Positions 27,595 to 36,242 of a DNA stretch of 64,000 bases are shown one piece after another. Below the pieces are notes generated by a model. That model saw only the letters and a list, made by a program, of their open reading frames with translations, ran no database searches and had not been told where the DNA came from. The DNA lies in contig CADCHQ010000015.1 in NCBI GenBank assembly GCA_902801325.1, positions 62,001-126,000 on the forward strand, written 5' to 3'. Numbering within the stretch: position 1 is the stretch's first letter; every line of letters starts with the position of its first letter. The position numbers were made by a program, and so were the translations under genes. Origin of the DNA: an uncultured Bacteroidales bacterium. GTDB taxonomy: Bacteria > Bacteroidota > Bacteroidia > Bacteroidales > Bacteroidaceae.

Positions 27595-29067
27595 ATGTAT
27601 CTTTTAGGTTACGACATTGGTAGCAGTTCCGTTAAAGCTGCATTGGTGGAGACACAGAGTGGTCGCATTGCCGCATCGGCCTTCTACCCCAAACACGAGA
27701 TGCCCATTGCTGCACCAAAGGCAGGTTGGGCTGAACAAGACCCCAACATGTGGTGGGAGAACCTGAAACAGGCTTCTGCCGACGTGATGAAGCAGACGGG
27801 TGCCCGTCCTGAGGACGTAGAAGCCATTGGTATCAGTTATCAGATGCATGGTCTGGTATTGGTGGACAAAGCAGGTCAACCCCTGCGTCCTGCCATCATC
27901 TGGTGCGACAGTCGTGCTGTACCTTATGGCGAACAGGCATTGAAGGATCTTGGCAGTGACTACTGCCTCAGCCATCTGCTCAACAGCCCAGGAAACTTCA
28001 CAGCTTCGAAGCTGGCATGGGTACGTGAGAACGAACCCGAAATCTTCGCAAAGGTATTCCGTTTCATGCTTCCTGGCGACTATATCGCTATGCGACTGAC
28101 TGGCGAGATGCGCACCACTCTGAGCGGTCTTTCGGAAGGCATCTTGTGGGACTTCAAGGAGAACAGCATTGCCAACGAACTCATCAATTACTACGGCATC
28201 GACCCCACCACGCCTTGCGACCTGGTGAACACCTTCGGACACCAAGGCTTTGTTCGCGACGATGTAGCACGTGAACTGGGACTGAAAGCCGGCACACCCG
28301 TAACCTATCGTGGTGGCGACCAACCCAACAATGCCCTGTCGCTGGGTGTAATGAATCCTGGCGAGGTTGCTGCAACAGCAGGCACGAGCGGTGTGGTTTA
28401 CGGCATTCTGGACAAGATTAACTATGACCCAAAGAGCCGTGTCAACACCTTTGCCCACGTCAACCACTATGCCGAAGATCCTCGTCTGGGCGTTCTGCTC
28501 TGCATCAACGGAACAGGTTGCCTCAACAGCTGGATGCATCGAAATGTGAGCACAAACCTCTCATACAACGAGATGAACGAACTGGCAATGACTGCCCCCA
28601 TTGGAGCCGAAGGCCTGTGCGTTCTGCCCTTTGGAAACGGCAGTGAACGCGTGCTGGAGAACCGTGCACCGGGTTGCAGCATTCACGGTCTGAACTTCAA
28701 CGTCCACACGCAAGCCCATCTGCTTCGTGCAGAACAAGAAGGCATAGCCTTCGCATTTGCCTATGGTATGGAAGTAATGCAAGAAATGGGAATGGACATC
28801 TCGAAGATACGTGCCGGACAGGCCAACCTCTTCCTCAGTCCACTCTTCCGTCAGGCTATAGCCGACGTGACAGGTGCAACCATCGAACTCTGCGACACCG
28901 ACGGAGCAGCAGGAGCAGCACGTGGTGCAGGCATTGGCGCAGGCATCTATCGTGATGCCGACGAAGCCCTCAGCACACTGCGTATCGTGGAGACCATCGA
29001 ACCCAAAGCATGTGAAGCATATCGCCAAGCCTACGAACAGTGGAAGCGTTATCTCGCAAAGATTTAG
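27595..29067 (+). CDS. xylB: Xylulokinase
   Basis: A 490-residue FGGY-family sugar kinase that phosphorylates D-xylulose to xylulose 5-phosphate. The N-terminal phosphate-binding motif is LGYDIGSSSVKAAL. The FGGY C-terminal domain has GEVAATAGTSGVVYG and GAAGAARGAGIGAG. GISYQMHGLVLVDKAG is the typical substrate-side segment of xylulokinases. It is followed by xylA with a 37-bp gap, the usual pair for xylose use, in the order xylB-xylA. Confidence 0.95.
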   Translation: MYLLGYDIGSSSVKAALVETQSGRIAASAFYPKHEMPIAAPKAGWAEQDPNMWWENLKQASADVMKQTGARPEDVEAIGISYQMHGLVLVDKAGQPLRPAIIWCDSRAVPYGEQALKDLGSDYCLSHLLNSPGNFTASKLAWVRENEPEIFAKVFRFMLPGDYIAMRLTGEMRTTLSGLSEGILWDFKENSIANELINYYGIDPTTPCDLVNTFGHQGFVRDDVARELGLKAGTPVTYRGGDQPNNALSLGVMNPGEVAATAGTSGVVYGILDKINYDPKSRVNTFAHVNHYAEDPRLGVLLCINGTGCLNSWMHRNVSTNLSYNEMNELAMTAPIGAEGLCVLPFGNGSERVLENRAPGCSIHGLNFNVHTQAHLLRAEQEGIAFAFAYGMEVMQEMGMDISKIRAGQANLFLSPLFRQAIADVTGATIELCDTDGAAGAARGAGIGAGIYRDADEALSTLRIVETIEPKACEAYRQAYEQWKRYLAKI

Positions 29068-29104
29068 TCAATTCTATTTACAAACCTAATAAATTCAAAC
29101 TACT

Positions 29105-30412
29105 ATGAAAGAGTATTTTGCAAACATCGGTAAGATTCCCTTCGAGGGAGCAGAGAGTAAGAACCCTATGGCCTTCCACTACTATGACCCCGAGCGCGTA
29201 GTGATGGGCAAGAAGATGAAGGACTGGCTTCGCTTCGCTATGGCTTGGTGGCACACATTGTGTGCAGAAGGTGGCGACCAGTTTGGTCCTGGCACAAAGA
29301 CCTTCCCCTGGAACGATTCTGCCGATCCCGTAGAGGCTGCTAAGCATAAAGTTGACGCTGGCTTCGAGTTCATGCAGAAGATGGGCATCCCCTTCTATTG
29401 CTTCCATGACGTTGATCTCTGCGCTGAGGCTGATACCGTAGAAGAGTACGAGAAGAACCTGAAGGAAGTTGTTGCCTACCTGAAGCAGAAGCAGGAAGAG
29501 ACAGGCATCAAACTGCTGTGGGGTACTGCCAACGTCTTCGGCAACAAGCGTTACATGAACGGTGCTTCTACCAATCCCGACTTCGACGTTGTAGCACGCG
29601 CTATCGTGCAGATTAAGAACGCCATCGACGCCACCATCGAACTGGGTGGTCAGAACTATGTATTCTGGGGCGGTCGTGAAGGTTACATGAGCCTGCTGAA
29701 CACCGACATGAAGCGTGAGAAGGAACACATGGCCACCATGCTCACTATGGCTCGCGACTATGCACGTGCCAAGGGCTTTAAGGGCACATTCCTCATCGAG
29801 CCCAAACCCATGGAGCCCTCGAAGCACCAGTACGACGTGGACACTGAGACCGTTATCGGTTTCCTCCGTGCTCATGGTCTGGACAAGGACTTCAAGGTAA
29901 ATATCGAGGTTAACCACGCTACACTGGCAGGTCACACCTTCGAACACGAACTGGCTTGCGCTGTTGATGCCGGCATGCTCGGCAGCATCGACGCCAACCG
30001 CGGTGACTACCAGAACGGTTGGGATACCGACCAGTTCCCCATCGACCACTTCGAACTCGTTCAGGCTATGATGCAGATCATCCGCAATGGTGGTTTCAAG
30101 ACTGGTGGCACAAACTTCGACGCCAAGACTCGTCGCAACAGCACCGACCTGGAGGACATCTTCATCGCACACATCAGTGGTATGGACGCTATGGCAAAGG
30201 CATTGCTCTCAGCTGCTGAACTGATTGAGAAGAGCCCCATCTGCGCTATGGTTAAGGAGCGTTACGCAAGCTTCGACCAGGGCGAAGGCAAGCGTTTCGA
30301 GGAAGGCAAGATGACCTTCGAGGAGGCTTACGAGTACGGCAAGAAGGTAGGCGAGCCCAAGCAGACCAGTGGCAAGCAGGAGCTCTACGAGGCCATCGTA
30401 GCAATGTACTAA
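29105..30412 (+). CDS. xylA: Xylose isomerase
   Basis: A 435-residue class II xylose isomerase that converts D-xylose to D-xylulose. Signature segments include [60 protein letters not shown] and [16 protein letters not shown], which carry the metal-binding Glu, Asp and His residues. Codon use is strongly biased to C/G third positions, as expected of a highly expressed gene. A strong terminator follows at 30450-30486. Confidence 0.98.
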   Translation: MKEYFANIGKIPFEGAESKNPMAFHYYDPERVVMGKKMKDWLRFAMAWWHTLCAEGGDQFGPGTKTFPWNDSADPVEAAKHKVDAGFEFMQKMGIPFYCFHDVDLCAEADTVEEYEKNLKEVVAYLKQKQEETGIKLLWGTANVFGNKRYMNGASTNPDFDVVARAIVQIKNAIDATIELGGQNYVFWGGREGYMSLLNTDMKREKEHMATMLTMARDYARAKGFKGTFLIEPKPMEPSKHQYDVDTETVIGFLRAHGLDKDFKVNIEVNHATLAGHTFEHELACAVDAGMLGSIDANRGDYQNGWDTDQFPIDHFELVQAMMQIIRNGGFKTGGTNFDAKTRRNSTDLEDIFIAHISGMDAMAKALLSAAELIEKSPICAMVKERYASFDQGEGKRFEEGKMTFEEAYEYGKKVGEPKQTSGKQELYEAIVAMY

Positions 30413-30449
30413 GAACTTCCCGACCTCCCTCGTGGAGAAACACAAAAAA

Positions 30450-30486
30450 AACGCCCTTCCCTCCTTACGAGGGAGGGGTGTTTTGT
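30450..30486 (+). terminator. Rho-independent terminator of xylB-xylA
   Basis: A 14-bp stem (30450-30463 paired with 30469-30482, including two G-T pairs) with a 5-nt loop and a T-rich tail. The G/C part resembles the local palindrome family. Confidence 0.85.
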
Positions 30487-30508
30487 TCTATTACCCACCG
30501 ATTGGAGG

Positions 30509-30640
30509 ACTTAAGTCTTTAGAATTTGCACCTTAGGCCTTCTGCGTTTGCACCTTAGGTCTTCCGCGTTTGCACCTTAGGTCTTCCGCGTTTGCACCTT
30601 AGGTCTTCCGCGATAAGACCTAAGGCTTTGATACACAAGG
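30509..30640. repeat. 22-bp CCTTAGG repeat array, six units
   Basis: Cores lie at 30509 (degenerate), 30531, 30553, 30575, 30597 and 30619, exactly 22 bp apart. The unit reads CCTTAGGTCTTCCG followed by cgtttgca. The last unit is CCTAAGG. No spacers exist, so this is not CRISPR. Confidence 0.9.
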
Positions 30641-30690
30641 CATTCGGCTTAATTATGAAGAAAAAAAATAACCACGAAGGAGCAAGCGAA

Positions 30691-30714
30691 GTTAACAGTT
30701 AACAGTTAACAGTT
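30691..30714. repeat. Heptanucleotide repeat (gttaaca)
   Basis: Just over three copies of gttaaca, then a run of T. Confidence 0.85.
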
Positions 30715-30756
30715 TTTTTTCGAAGCCCTTGCATGCAGACCTGAGCAGGGAATGTT

Positions 30757-30835
30757 AATTTTTATTAATATTTATTATTATATATATTATTATATATATA
30801 GATATATAGATATAGATAGGTAGATAGACAGACGA
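30757..30835. repeat. AT/gata microsatellite
   Basis: Alternating tatatta and tatata tracts pass into repeated (a)gata units such as gatatagataggtaga. This is simple sequence DNA with no coding potential. Confidence 0.75.
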
Positions 30836-30873
30836 GTGGAGGAGAGGGGGAGGGAGGATTAGGGGTTCGAAAA

Positions 30874-30901
30874 GTTAACTGTTAACTGTTAACTGTTAAC
30901 T
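30874..30901. repeat. Heptanucleotide repeat (gttaact)
   Basis: Four copies of gttaact in tandem. Confidence 0.85.
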
Positions 30902-30960
30902 AAAACAGGTAGGTAAGCCATTACACACGTTTGTTCCTAATCTATGAACTAACAGCGAAG

Positions 30961-30998
30961 AAAAAAAGATGAGAGCTCAATTTGAGCCCTCATCTTTT
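30961..30998 (-). terminator. Terminator of the GH43 operon
   Basis: AAAAGATGAG plus GCTCAA (30964-30980) pairs with TTGAGC plus CTCATCTTTT (30982-30998). On the minus strand the stem is followed by a T run, so it ends the GH115-symporter-GH43 transcript. Confidence 0.85.
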
Positions 30999-31013
30999 GC
31001 TTTTGCAGGCAGT

Positions 31014-32030
31014 CTATTCAAACAGGCTGTCGTCGAGTGGCATCACCTTCAGACTGCGCAAGTGAGTGATGTCGTTGGAAGGCACACAGTCGTGGTGGAA
31101 GAGCCACCAGCGGCCTTCGTAACGAACAATGCCGTGATGGGTGGTCCATCCGACTACGGGTTGCAAGATCTCGCACTGGAAGCGGAAAGGCCCGTAAGGA
31201 TTGTCACCAACGGCCATGCAAAGCAAGTGGCTGTCACCTGTGGAATAAGTAAAGTAGTAGCGACCATTGGCCTTGTGCATCCACGAAGCCTCGAAGAAGC
31301 GATGGGGGTCTGAGGCCTTGAGAGGACAACCGTCGGCATCGACGATAACCACTGGACGTGGTGCTTCAGCAAACTGCAGCACGTCGTCACTCATGCGAGC
31401 TACAAACGAGGTCAGTGCTGGGGCATCGGCAGGTGCATAGAGCATGGTGCGCTTGTCGGGTGCATGACCAATCTCGACATAGCCTTCAGGAGCAGGTTCG
31501 GTGTCGGGCTGTGCAATGGGAACAAAGGGGGCTGCCAAGGGCACATGCCACTGGAGCTGACCGCCCCAGAGTCCGCCATAGTAGCAATAGATTTGCCCGT
31601 CGTCGTCCTTAAAGACACAGGGGTCGATGCTCAAGGCACCACGAATGGGATGCGGCTGTGGCACGAATGGACCTTCGGGTTGCTCGGCAATGGCAACACC
31701 CAGATGGAACTCTCCATTGTAGTCCTTAGCAGAGAACACGAGATAGTAGCGTCCATCCTTCTCTACGACATCGCTGTCCCACATCTGTTTCTCGACCCAA
31801 GGCACTTGGTCCTGATCGAGCATCACACCGTGGTCGGTAACTTCTGCCGTCATGGGATCGCCAGAGAGGGAAAGCACGTGGTAGTCACGCATCTGGAAGT
31901 GTCCTCCATCATCGTCGAAGGCATCACCTGTGTCGCGATCGTGGCTGGGATAGATGTAAAGTCGGTTGTTGAATACATGTACCGCAGGGTCGGCCATGTA
32001 GTCGCTGGGGAATAAATAGCGGGAAGACAT
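31014..32030 (-). CDS. Intracellular GH43 glycosidase (beta-xylosidase/arabinofuranosidase type)
   Basis: A 338-residue five-bladed beta-propeller glycoside hydrolase family 43 enzyme. The catalytic base Asp is in YMADPAVHVFNN, the pKa-modulating Asp in SIDPCVFKDDDGQ and the acid Glu in FFEASWMHK. There is no signal peptide, so it should hydrolyse imported xylo-oligosaccharides in the cytoplasm. It follows a GPH-family symporter and a GH115 gene, an arrangement like the XynB/XynD pair of the Prevotella bryantii xylanase cluster. Linkage specificity cannot be fixed from sequence. Confidence 0.9.
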   Translation of the reverse strand: MSSRYLFPSDYMADPAVHVFNNRLYIYPSHDRDTGDAFDDDGGHFQMRDYHVLSLSGDPMTAEVTDHGVMLDQDQVPWVEKQMWDSDVVEKDGRYYLVFSAKDYNGEFHLGVAIAEQPEGPFVPQPHPIRGALSIDPCVFKDDDGQIYCYYGGLWGGQLQWHVPLAAPFVPIAQPDTEPAPEGYVEIGHAPDKRTMLYAPADAPALTSFVARMSDDVLQFAEAPRPVVIVDADGCPLKASDPHRFFEASWMHKANGRYYFTYSTGDSHLLCMAVGDNPYGPFRFQCEILQPVVGWTTHHGIVRYEGRWWLFHHDCVPSNDITHLRSLKVMPLDDSLFE

Positions 32031-32038
32031 TGAAAGAA

Positions 32039-32105
32039 ATTAAAAATTAAAAGTTAAAAATTAAAAGTTACGAGTTAGGAGTTACGAGTTAGGAGTTACG
32101 AGTTA
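32039..32105. repeat. Heptanucleotide-period tract before the GH43 start
   Basis: Units (aaaaatt, aaaagtt, acgagtt, aggagtt, acgagtt) repeat with a 7-bp period right across the 72-bp gap between the symporter stop and the GH43 start. Confidence 0.85.
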
Positions 32106-33497
32106 GCCCTTTCTTGCTTCGATTTCCTTATTGATTTCGTCGAGTCTTTCGTCGGTAAGGGGATACTTATAAATGAGGAAACCTACAACAACGAGAAGGG
32201 CAGCAGGAATGATGCAGGTGAACCACAGAATTGCATTCTGGGCAACATCGGAATAGTTGGCCAGTTTCGTATAATAGGCATTAACAGGGGCACTGATGAA
32301 CGAGGCCAAGAAGACCACAACAAAGATGCTGAGCACCAACTGGAGGCACTTGTTAGCCTTGAACTCGGCAAACATCTCGCCGTACGACACTGGCTTTTCG
32401 GGTGTGGTAGTGATGTTCTCCTTACTTCCCAAGAAACAGAAGAGCAAAAGCACGAAACCTACGACTGCAAAGATACAAGTAACCGTAAACCAAGCAACTG
32501 GGTCGGTTGGCAAGGCAGACTGTTCACTGGCAAGGTTAAAGCCAATCATACCCATAACCAAAGGAGTAATCCATCCGGCAATGGAGAAACCAGCCTTAAA
32601 GGCTACGCCAGCAAGGGCATTGACAGTGGCTGCAGGTCTGTTCCCTGTGCGATATTCGGCCTCCGTGATTACCTCAGGAACCAACGCCCACATCAGTGAA
32701 CCCACAAGCAAGCCAACACCCGTCATAACCTTTGCAATCTGAACGATGGTGTTACTGCTTTCAACATCAAAGAACTTACCGATGGTAAACAAGATGGTGA
32801 AGCCGACGAAACCGACCGAAAGAAGCAGATAATAAAGACCTTTCTTACCAAACCAGCGCTTCAATATGGGCAGAGAAGGCAAGATGATGAAGGCCGGAAT
32901 CGTGCCAATGGCCATAAATGTTGCCTGATTCCAGTCGATGGCAGTATGCACAACCATAGCAAGTCCTATGGGGAAGCCTGCCTGAACAACAATCTGACCG
33001 ATGTTGGCACATACCATTCGCGTGGAAGTAAGGATGAGCACTTCGTCGTTATCACGGGTCATGCTGGCCATGATAGAGCCATAAGGTATGTTCACCACTG
33101 AATAAATCATGCTCAGCAATGTGTAGCTAACTGTGGCATAGACCAACTTCATGCCCATGGACCATGTAGCGGCCTGAGGAAGCATCAACAAGCAAGCTGC
33201 AACGGTAAGAGGAATACCGCCGTAGAGAAGGTAAGTACGATACTTGCCTAACTTGGGATTGCGGTTATCGATGTAACGCCCTACTACAGGACTCCAGAAG
33301 CAGTCGAGGAGTCGAACAGAGAGTATCAGTCCGCTTACGAAGGCAGGATTGATTTTTAACACTGTTGTAAGGTAGAGCATTAAATAGCATGCTACCGTTT
33401 GGAAAATCAGATTCTGTGCCAAGTCGCCCGATCCAAAGCCTATGCGCTGGAGCCACGACAAACGATAGAAACCAGATGTGTTGTTTGTTTCGTTCAT
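32103..33497 (-). CDS. GPH-family sugar:cation symporter (xyloside/oligosaccharide transporter)
   Basis: A 464-residue inner-membrane protein with about 12 membrane segments, of the glycoside-pentoside-hexuronide:cation symporter (MelB/XynT-like) family. The conserved loop VVGRYIDNRNPKLGKYRTYL and the N-terminal GFGSGDLAQNLIF are typical. Its position between GH115 and intracellular GH43 points to import of xylo-oligosaccharides or aldouronates. It ends in KEIEARKG at 32103, inside a heptad-repeat tract, and is preceded by another such tract at 33512-33542. Confidence 0.9.
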   Translation of the reverse strand: MNETNNTSGFYRLSWLQRIGFGSGDLAQNLIFQTVACYLMLYLTTVLKINPAFVSGLILSVRLLDCFWSPVVGRYIDNRNPKLGKYRTYLLYGGIPLTVAACLLMLPQAATWSMGMKLVYATVSYTLLSMIYSVVNIPYGSIMASMTRDNDEVLILTSTRMVCANIGQIVVQAGFPIGLAMVVHTAIDWNQATFMAIGTIPAFIILPSLPILKRWFGKKGLYYLLLSVGFVGFTILFTIGKFFDVESSNTIVQIAKVMTGVGLLVGSLMWALVPEVITEAEYRTGNRPAATVNALAGVAFKAGFSIAGWITPLVMGMIGFNLASEQSALPTDPVAWFTVTCIFAVVGFVLLLFCFLGSKENITTTPEKPVSYGEMFAEFKANKCLQLVLSIFVVVFLASFISAPVNAYYTKLANYSDVAQNAILWFTCIIPAALLVVVGFLIYKYPLTDERLDEINKEIEARKG

Positions 33498-33511
33498 AAT
33501 AATATTTTTTA

Positions 33512-33542
33512 TGTTTAATCGTTTAACGTTTAATGTTTAACG
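33512..33542. repeat. Heptanucleotide repeat (gtttaac/gtttaat)
   Basis: Tandem 7-bp units just upstream of the symporter start on the minus strand. Confidence 0.8.
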
Positions 33543-33543
33543 G

Positions 33544-33573
33544 CTCTCCCCCTCGGGGGAGCGGGGAGAGGGG
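33544..33573. repeat. G/C-rich palindromic repeat copy
   Basis: ctctccccctcgg then gggagcggggagagggg, just after the GH115 stop. It is the same palindrome family as in the dus region and can form a hairpin between GH115 and the symporter gene. Confidence 0.65.
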
Positions 33574-33577
33574 CCTT

Positions 33578-36073
33578 TCACTTCCTTCCGCTTTCCTCTC
33601 CAAAGAGATACTGAGGCTGATAGCCTCCGTAGTCGATGACCATCTTCTCGAAGACAATGCCAGGAGTCAAGGGACGGAGGTCGAGCACATGGGTTCCACC
33701 TCCCTCGACAGGGAAAGTTACTGTATTCTCCACCACGCGACGGGCAATGGTGGGATAAAACACACGATAGATGTTCTGAGGTGCTTCGTTGAGTTGACTA
33801 TTAAAGTTCACTCGTTCGGTCTTGCCGTTGTCTATGCTTACCTCATATTCATGTCCACCACGATTCAGGAAATCGAGTGTCGACTTTACTATAATATGTA
33901 CGCGCACCTGCGAGACATTTTCTGGAAGTTCGAATCGATAGGAAAGCCGTGCGTCACCCGTCTCCTTCGTGTAGGGGGTGAGAGCCACAGCACTGCCAGT
34001 GCGTCCCATACCTGGATAAACGGTCCACTGCGTGCCTTCCGAAGCCTTCGACGAAGCAAAATGCTGGGCATCGATAGCCAGATAACCGCGATGCAGTTCA
34101 TCGAAGAAGGTGTTGGACGGATTCGTGCCAGCCTCCACAATCTTCAATGGAGGCAGATAATCGGCAGGGAAGTTATCGTTCCACGAAGTGTATCCGATGT
34201 GTTTCTGTATCATCATACCACGCCATTTCCCATTGGCAATGTGGTTGTTGTATTCGTCACAGAGCAGCGAATCACGACGGAAACGCTGTTGTGCACGTTC
34301 TGCCCACACGTTGGCTTCAGGGTCACCAATGGCGGCAAGGGCATAGTTCATGGCCACCGCACGATACATCTCATACAAGTTGGCCATAGCCTGGATGGGG
34401 AAGAGTATCAGTTCGTGGTAAGCCGTCTGTTGTTCTGGTTTCAGTTCACGATACAACTGCAAGGCATCTGCCTCAAGACGTGCAAAATCGCCACAGACAC
34501 GATTCCACTCGCCAGTCTTCAGGTTATAAGTGCGAGCATCCAGCATCTCGGCTGTAACACGACTGTTGTAGCGAGCACTCAAATCCAGCAAGCGTGCGGC
34601 CTCAGCAGCTTTCTCTGCACCCACAAGCGTCTCACAGAAGGGCTTTGTGTGGCAAAGAACCAAATCCTGTCCATTGAACTGGTTGGGATTCCACGCCATA
34701 TCCATGAAGAGTTGTATCTGATATTCCATCGGCTTCAAGTCGCCAACGTTCAACACCCATAGGCGGTCGAGACCAAAGTCTGCAGCCAGACGAAGCTGTT
34801 CCCACATGCCTTGCGACTGTGTCACATTGATCCATTTCGTGTTTCGAGGAGCACCTACATAATCAACGTGATAGTACAAGCCCCATCCTCCCGGATGTTT
34901 ACGTTCCTCAGCTGTTGGCACTCGACGAACATTACCCCAATTATCGTCACAAAGCAGGATGGTAACATCGTCAGGCACACGCATACCTTTGTCATAATAG
35001 TCCAAGACTTCCTTATACAAAGCCCAGACCTGGGGCGTTTCTTTAGCAGGCTTACCCGTAACTTCCTTGATAATGCGACGCTGGTTCTCAACGATGCGTT
35101 CCAGCAGTCGGGTGTCGGCCTCTTCTGACATAGCCTCATCACCATCGCCACGCATACCAATGGTCACAATGTCTTCTGTACCTTTTATGCGTTCGATGCC
35201 TTCACGGAAGAAGCGATCCAGATTCTCTTGGTTGGTCTGATAGTTCCACGCTCCCCATTGCCTGCGATTACGAGCATACTCTTGATGATTGCGAGCCATA
35301 GGTTCGTGATGACTCGTACCTATAATAATGCCCATTTCATCGGCCAATTTCGAATTTTCAGGGTCGTCGGCATAAAAAGCCCAAGCCCACATAGCCGGCC
35401 AAAGGAAATTGCCTCGCAAACGCAGGATCAGTTCAAACACGCGTTCGTAAAAACGATGGTCGCCATAGTCGGTTCCATAAGTATTCTTAACCCATTGCAT
35501 GAGGCAAGGACCTTCGTCGTTGAGGAAGATGCCTCGCCAGCGAACTAGAGGTTCTCCAGCAGAATACTCCCCAGTCTTCACAAAAAGGCTATCGTGCTGT
35601 TGAACAGCCACATCTGCCCACCATGTCCAAGGCGAAACTCCTGCCTGACGCGACAATTCATACAAACCATATATCGTGCCACGACGATCGCTTCCTGCAA
35701 TAACAAGTTGCTTGCCAACCGAAGTGATCAAGAACTGTTCGCGATGACCTTTTATGGAGTTCTTCTGTTGTTTGCCCAACAGTTTATCTATGGCTTTGCA
35801 ATACCCCAACGTACCAACCACCACCTGAGCATCTTCGACGGAAGATGTCAGCTTGACTTCTGCCTGACACACGGACTTCAAGTCGGACATTACCGTCTCC
35901 GTTGCACGTCGAACCCCAGGTTGGTCGGACGAATCTATATAGACATTGATTCGACCATCGGCATTCAAGAACCAATTGTCGGATTGTTGAGTGAATTCAA
36001 CAAATTGCGACTGCTCCTGCGCAAATGCCGTCAAGGAAGCGAAAAGAATAAGAAAAAGAAGCTTACACCTCAT
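33578..36073 (-). CDS. Secreted GH115 alpha-glucuronidase
   Basis: An 831-residue exported enzyme (signal peptide LLFLILFASLTAFA, cleavage near residue 20). The hallmark GH115 stretch GTSHHEPMARNHQEYAR is present, along with FLWPAMWAWAFYADDP, IGMRGDGDEAMSEE, LLCDDNWGNVRRVP and GWGLYYHVDYVGAPR. The C-terminal third contains the extra beta-sandwich domain. GH115 enzymes remove (4-O-methyl)glucuronic acid side chains from intact glucuronoxylan. The ATG at 36073 was chosen because the upstream ATG at 36118 precedes the predicted transcription start. It is first in an operon with the symporter and GH43. Confidence 0.94.
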   Translation of the reverse strand: MRCKLLFLILFASLTAFAQEQSQFVEFTQQSDNWFLNADGRINVYIDSSDQPGVRRATETVMSDLKSVCQAEVKLTSSVEDAQVVVGTLGYCKAIDKLLGKQQKNSIKGHREQFLITSVGKQLVIAGSDRRGTIYGLYELSRQAGVSPWTWWADVAVQQHDSLFVKTGEYSAGEPLVRWRGIFLNDEGPCLMQWVKNTYGTDYGDHRFYERVFELILRLRGNFLWPAMWAWAFYADDPENSKLADEMGIIIGTSHHEPMARNHQEYARNRRQWGAWNYQTNQENLDRFFREGIERIKGTEDIVTIGMRGDGDEAMSEEADTRLLERIVENQRRIIKEVTGKPAKETPQVWALYKEVLDYYDKGMRVPDDVTILLCDDNWGNVRRVPTAEERKHPGGWGLYYHVDYVGAPRNTKWINVTQSQGMWEQLRLAADFGLDRLWVLNVGDLKPMEYQIQLFMDMAWNPNQFNGQDLVLCHTKPFCETLVGAEKAAEAARLLDLSARYNSRVTAEMLDARTYNLKTGEWNRVCGDFARLEADALQLYRELKPEQQTAYHELILFPIQAMANLYEMYRAVAMNYALAAIGDPEANVWAERAQQRFRRDSLLCDEYNNHIANGKWRGMMIQKHIGYTSWNDNFPADYLPPLKIVEAGTNPSNTFFDELHRGYLAIDAQHFASSKASEGTQWTVYPGMGRTGSAVALTPYTKETGDARLSYRFELPENVSQVRVHIIVKSTLDFLNRGGHEYEVSIDNGKTERVNFNSQLNEAPQNIYRVFYPTIARRVVENTVTFPVEGGGTHVLDLRPLTPGIVFEKMVIDYGGYQPQYLFGEESGRK

Positions 36074-36095
36074 CTGTTCTGCATGGTTTGTGTTA

Positions 36096-36103
36096 CAAAT
36101 ATA
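36096..36103 (-). promoter_or_regulatory. -7 element for the GH115 operon
   Basis: TATATTTG on the minus strand, about 22 bp before the start codon. It lies in the same 169-bp gap as the divergent esterase promoter, so the two operons may share regulation. Confidence 0.65.
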
Positions 36104-36212
36104 CAATGAAAAGTGCATAGTAAAAAGCTCTCTTTATAGTTTTTTAAGGCGATGAAACATAAAATAAACGTTTTTGAGACATTTTGGGAAAAACATTTTA
36201 TAAAAAAAACGT

Positions 36213-36220
36213 TAACTTTG
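36213..36220 (+). promoter_or_regulatory. -7 element for the esterase/GH5-GH43 operon
   Basis: TAACTTTG; the predicted transcript start near 36227 lies after the ATG at 36222, which supports the ATG at 36243. Confidence 0.65.
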
Positions 36221-36242
36221 CTTGCGAAATAAGGCTGTACAC

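Larger units (their letters stand above)
30413..31013. other. 600-bp non-coding region between xylA and the GH43 gene
   Basis: No gene is seen. In order it contains the xylA terminator (30450-30486), a 22-bp CCTTAGG array (30509-30640), a gttaaca heptad tract (30691-30714), an AT and gata-rich microsatellite (30757-30835), a purine tract, a second heptad tract (30874-30901) and the GH43 terminator (30961-30998). Confidence 0.8.

Noticed and set aside
30509..30640. CRISPR-like direct repeats
   Set aside because: The 22-bp units are contiguous with no unique spacers, and no cas gene lies in the window. The same holds for 51770-51966.
33533..34762. 409-codon plus-strand ORF opposite the GH115 gene
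   Set aside because: The minus-strand GH115 frame has full family motifs and a promoter. The opposite frame has no recognisable domain and arises from codon bias.
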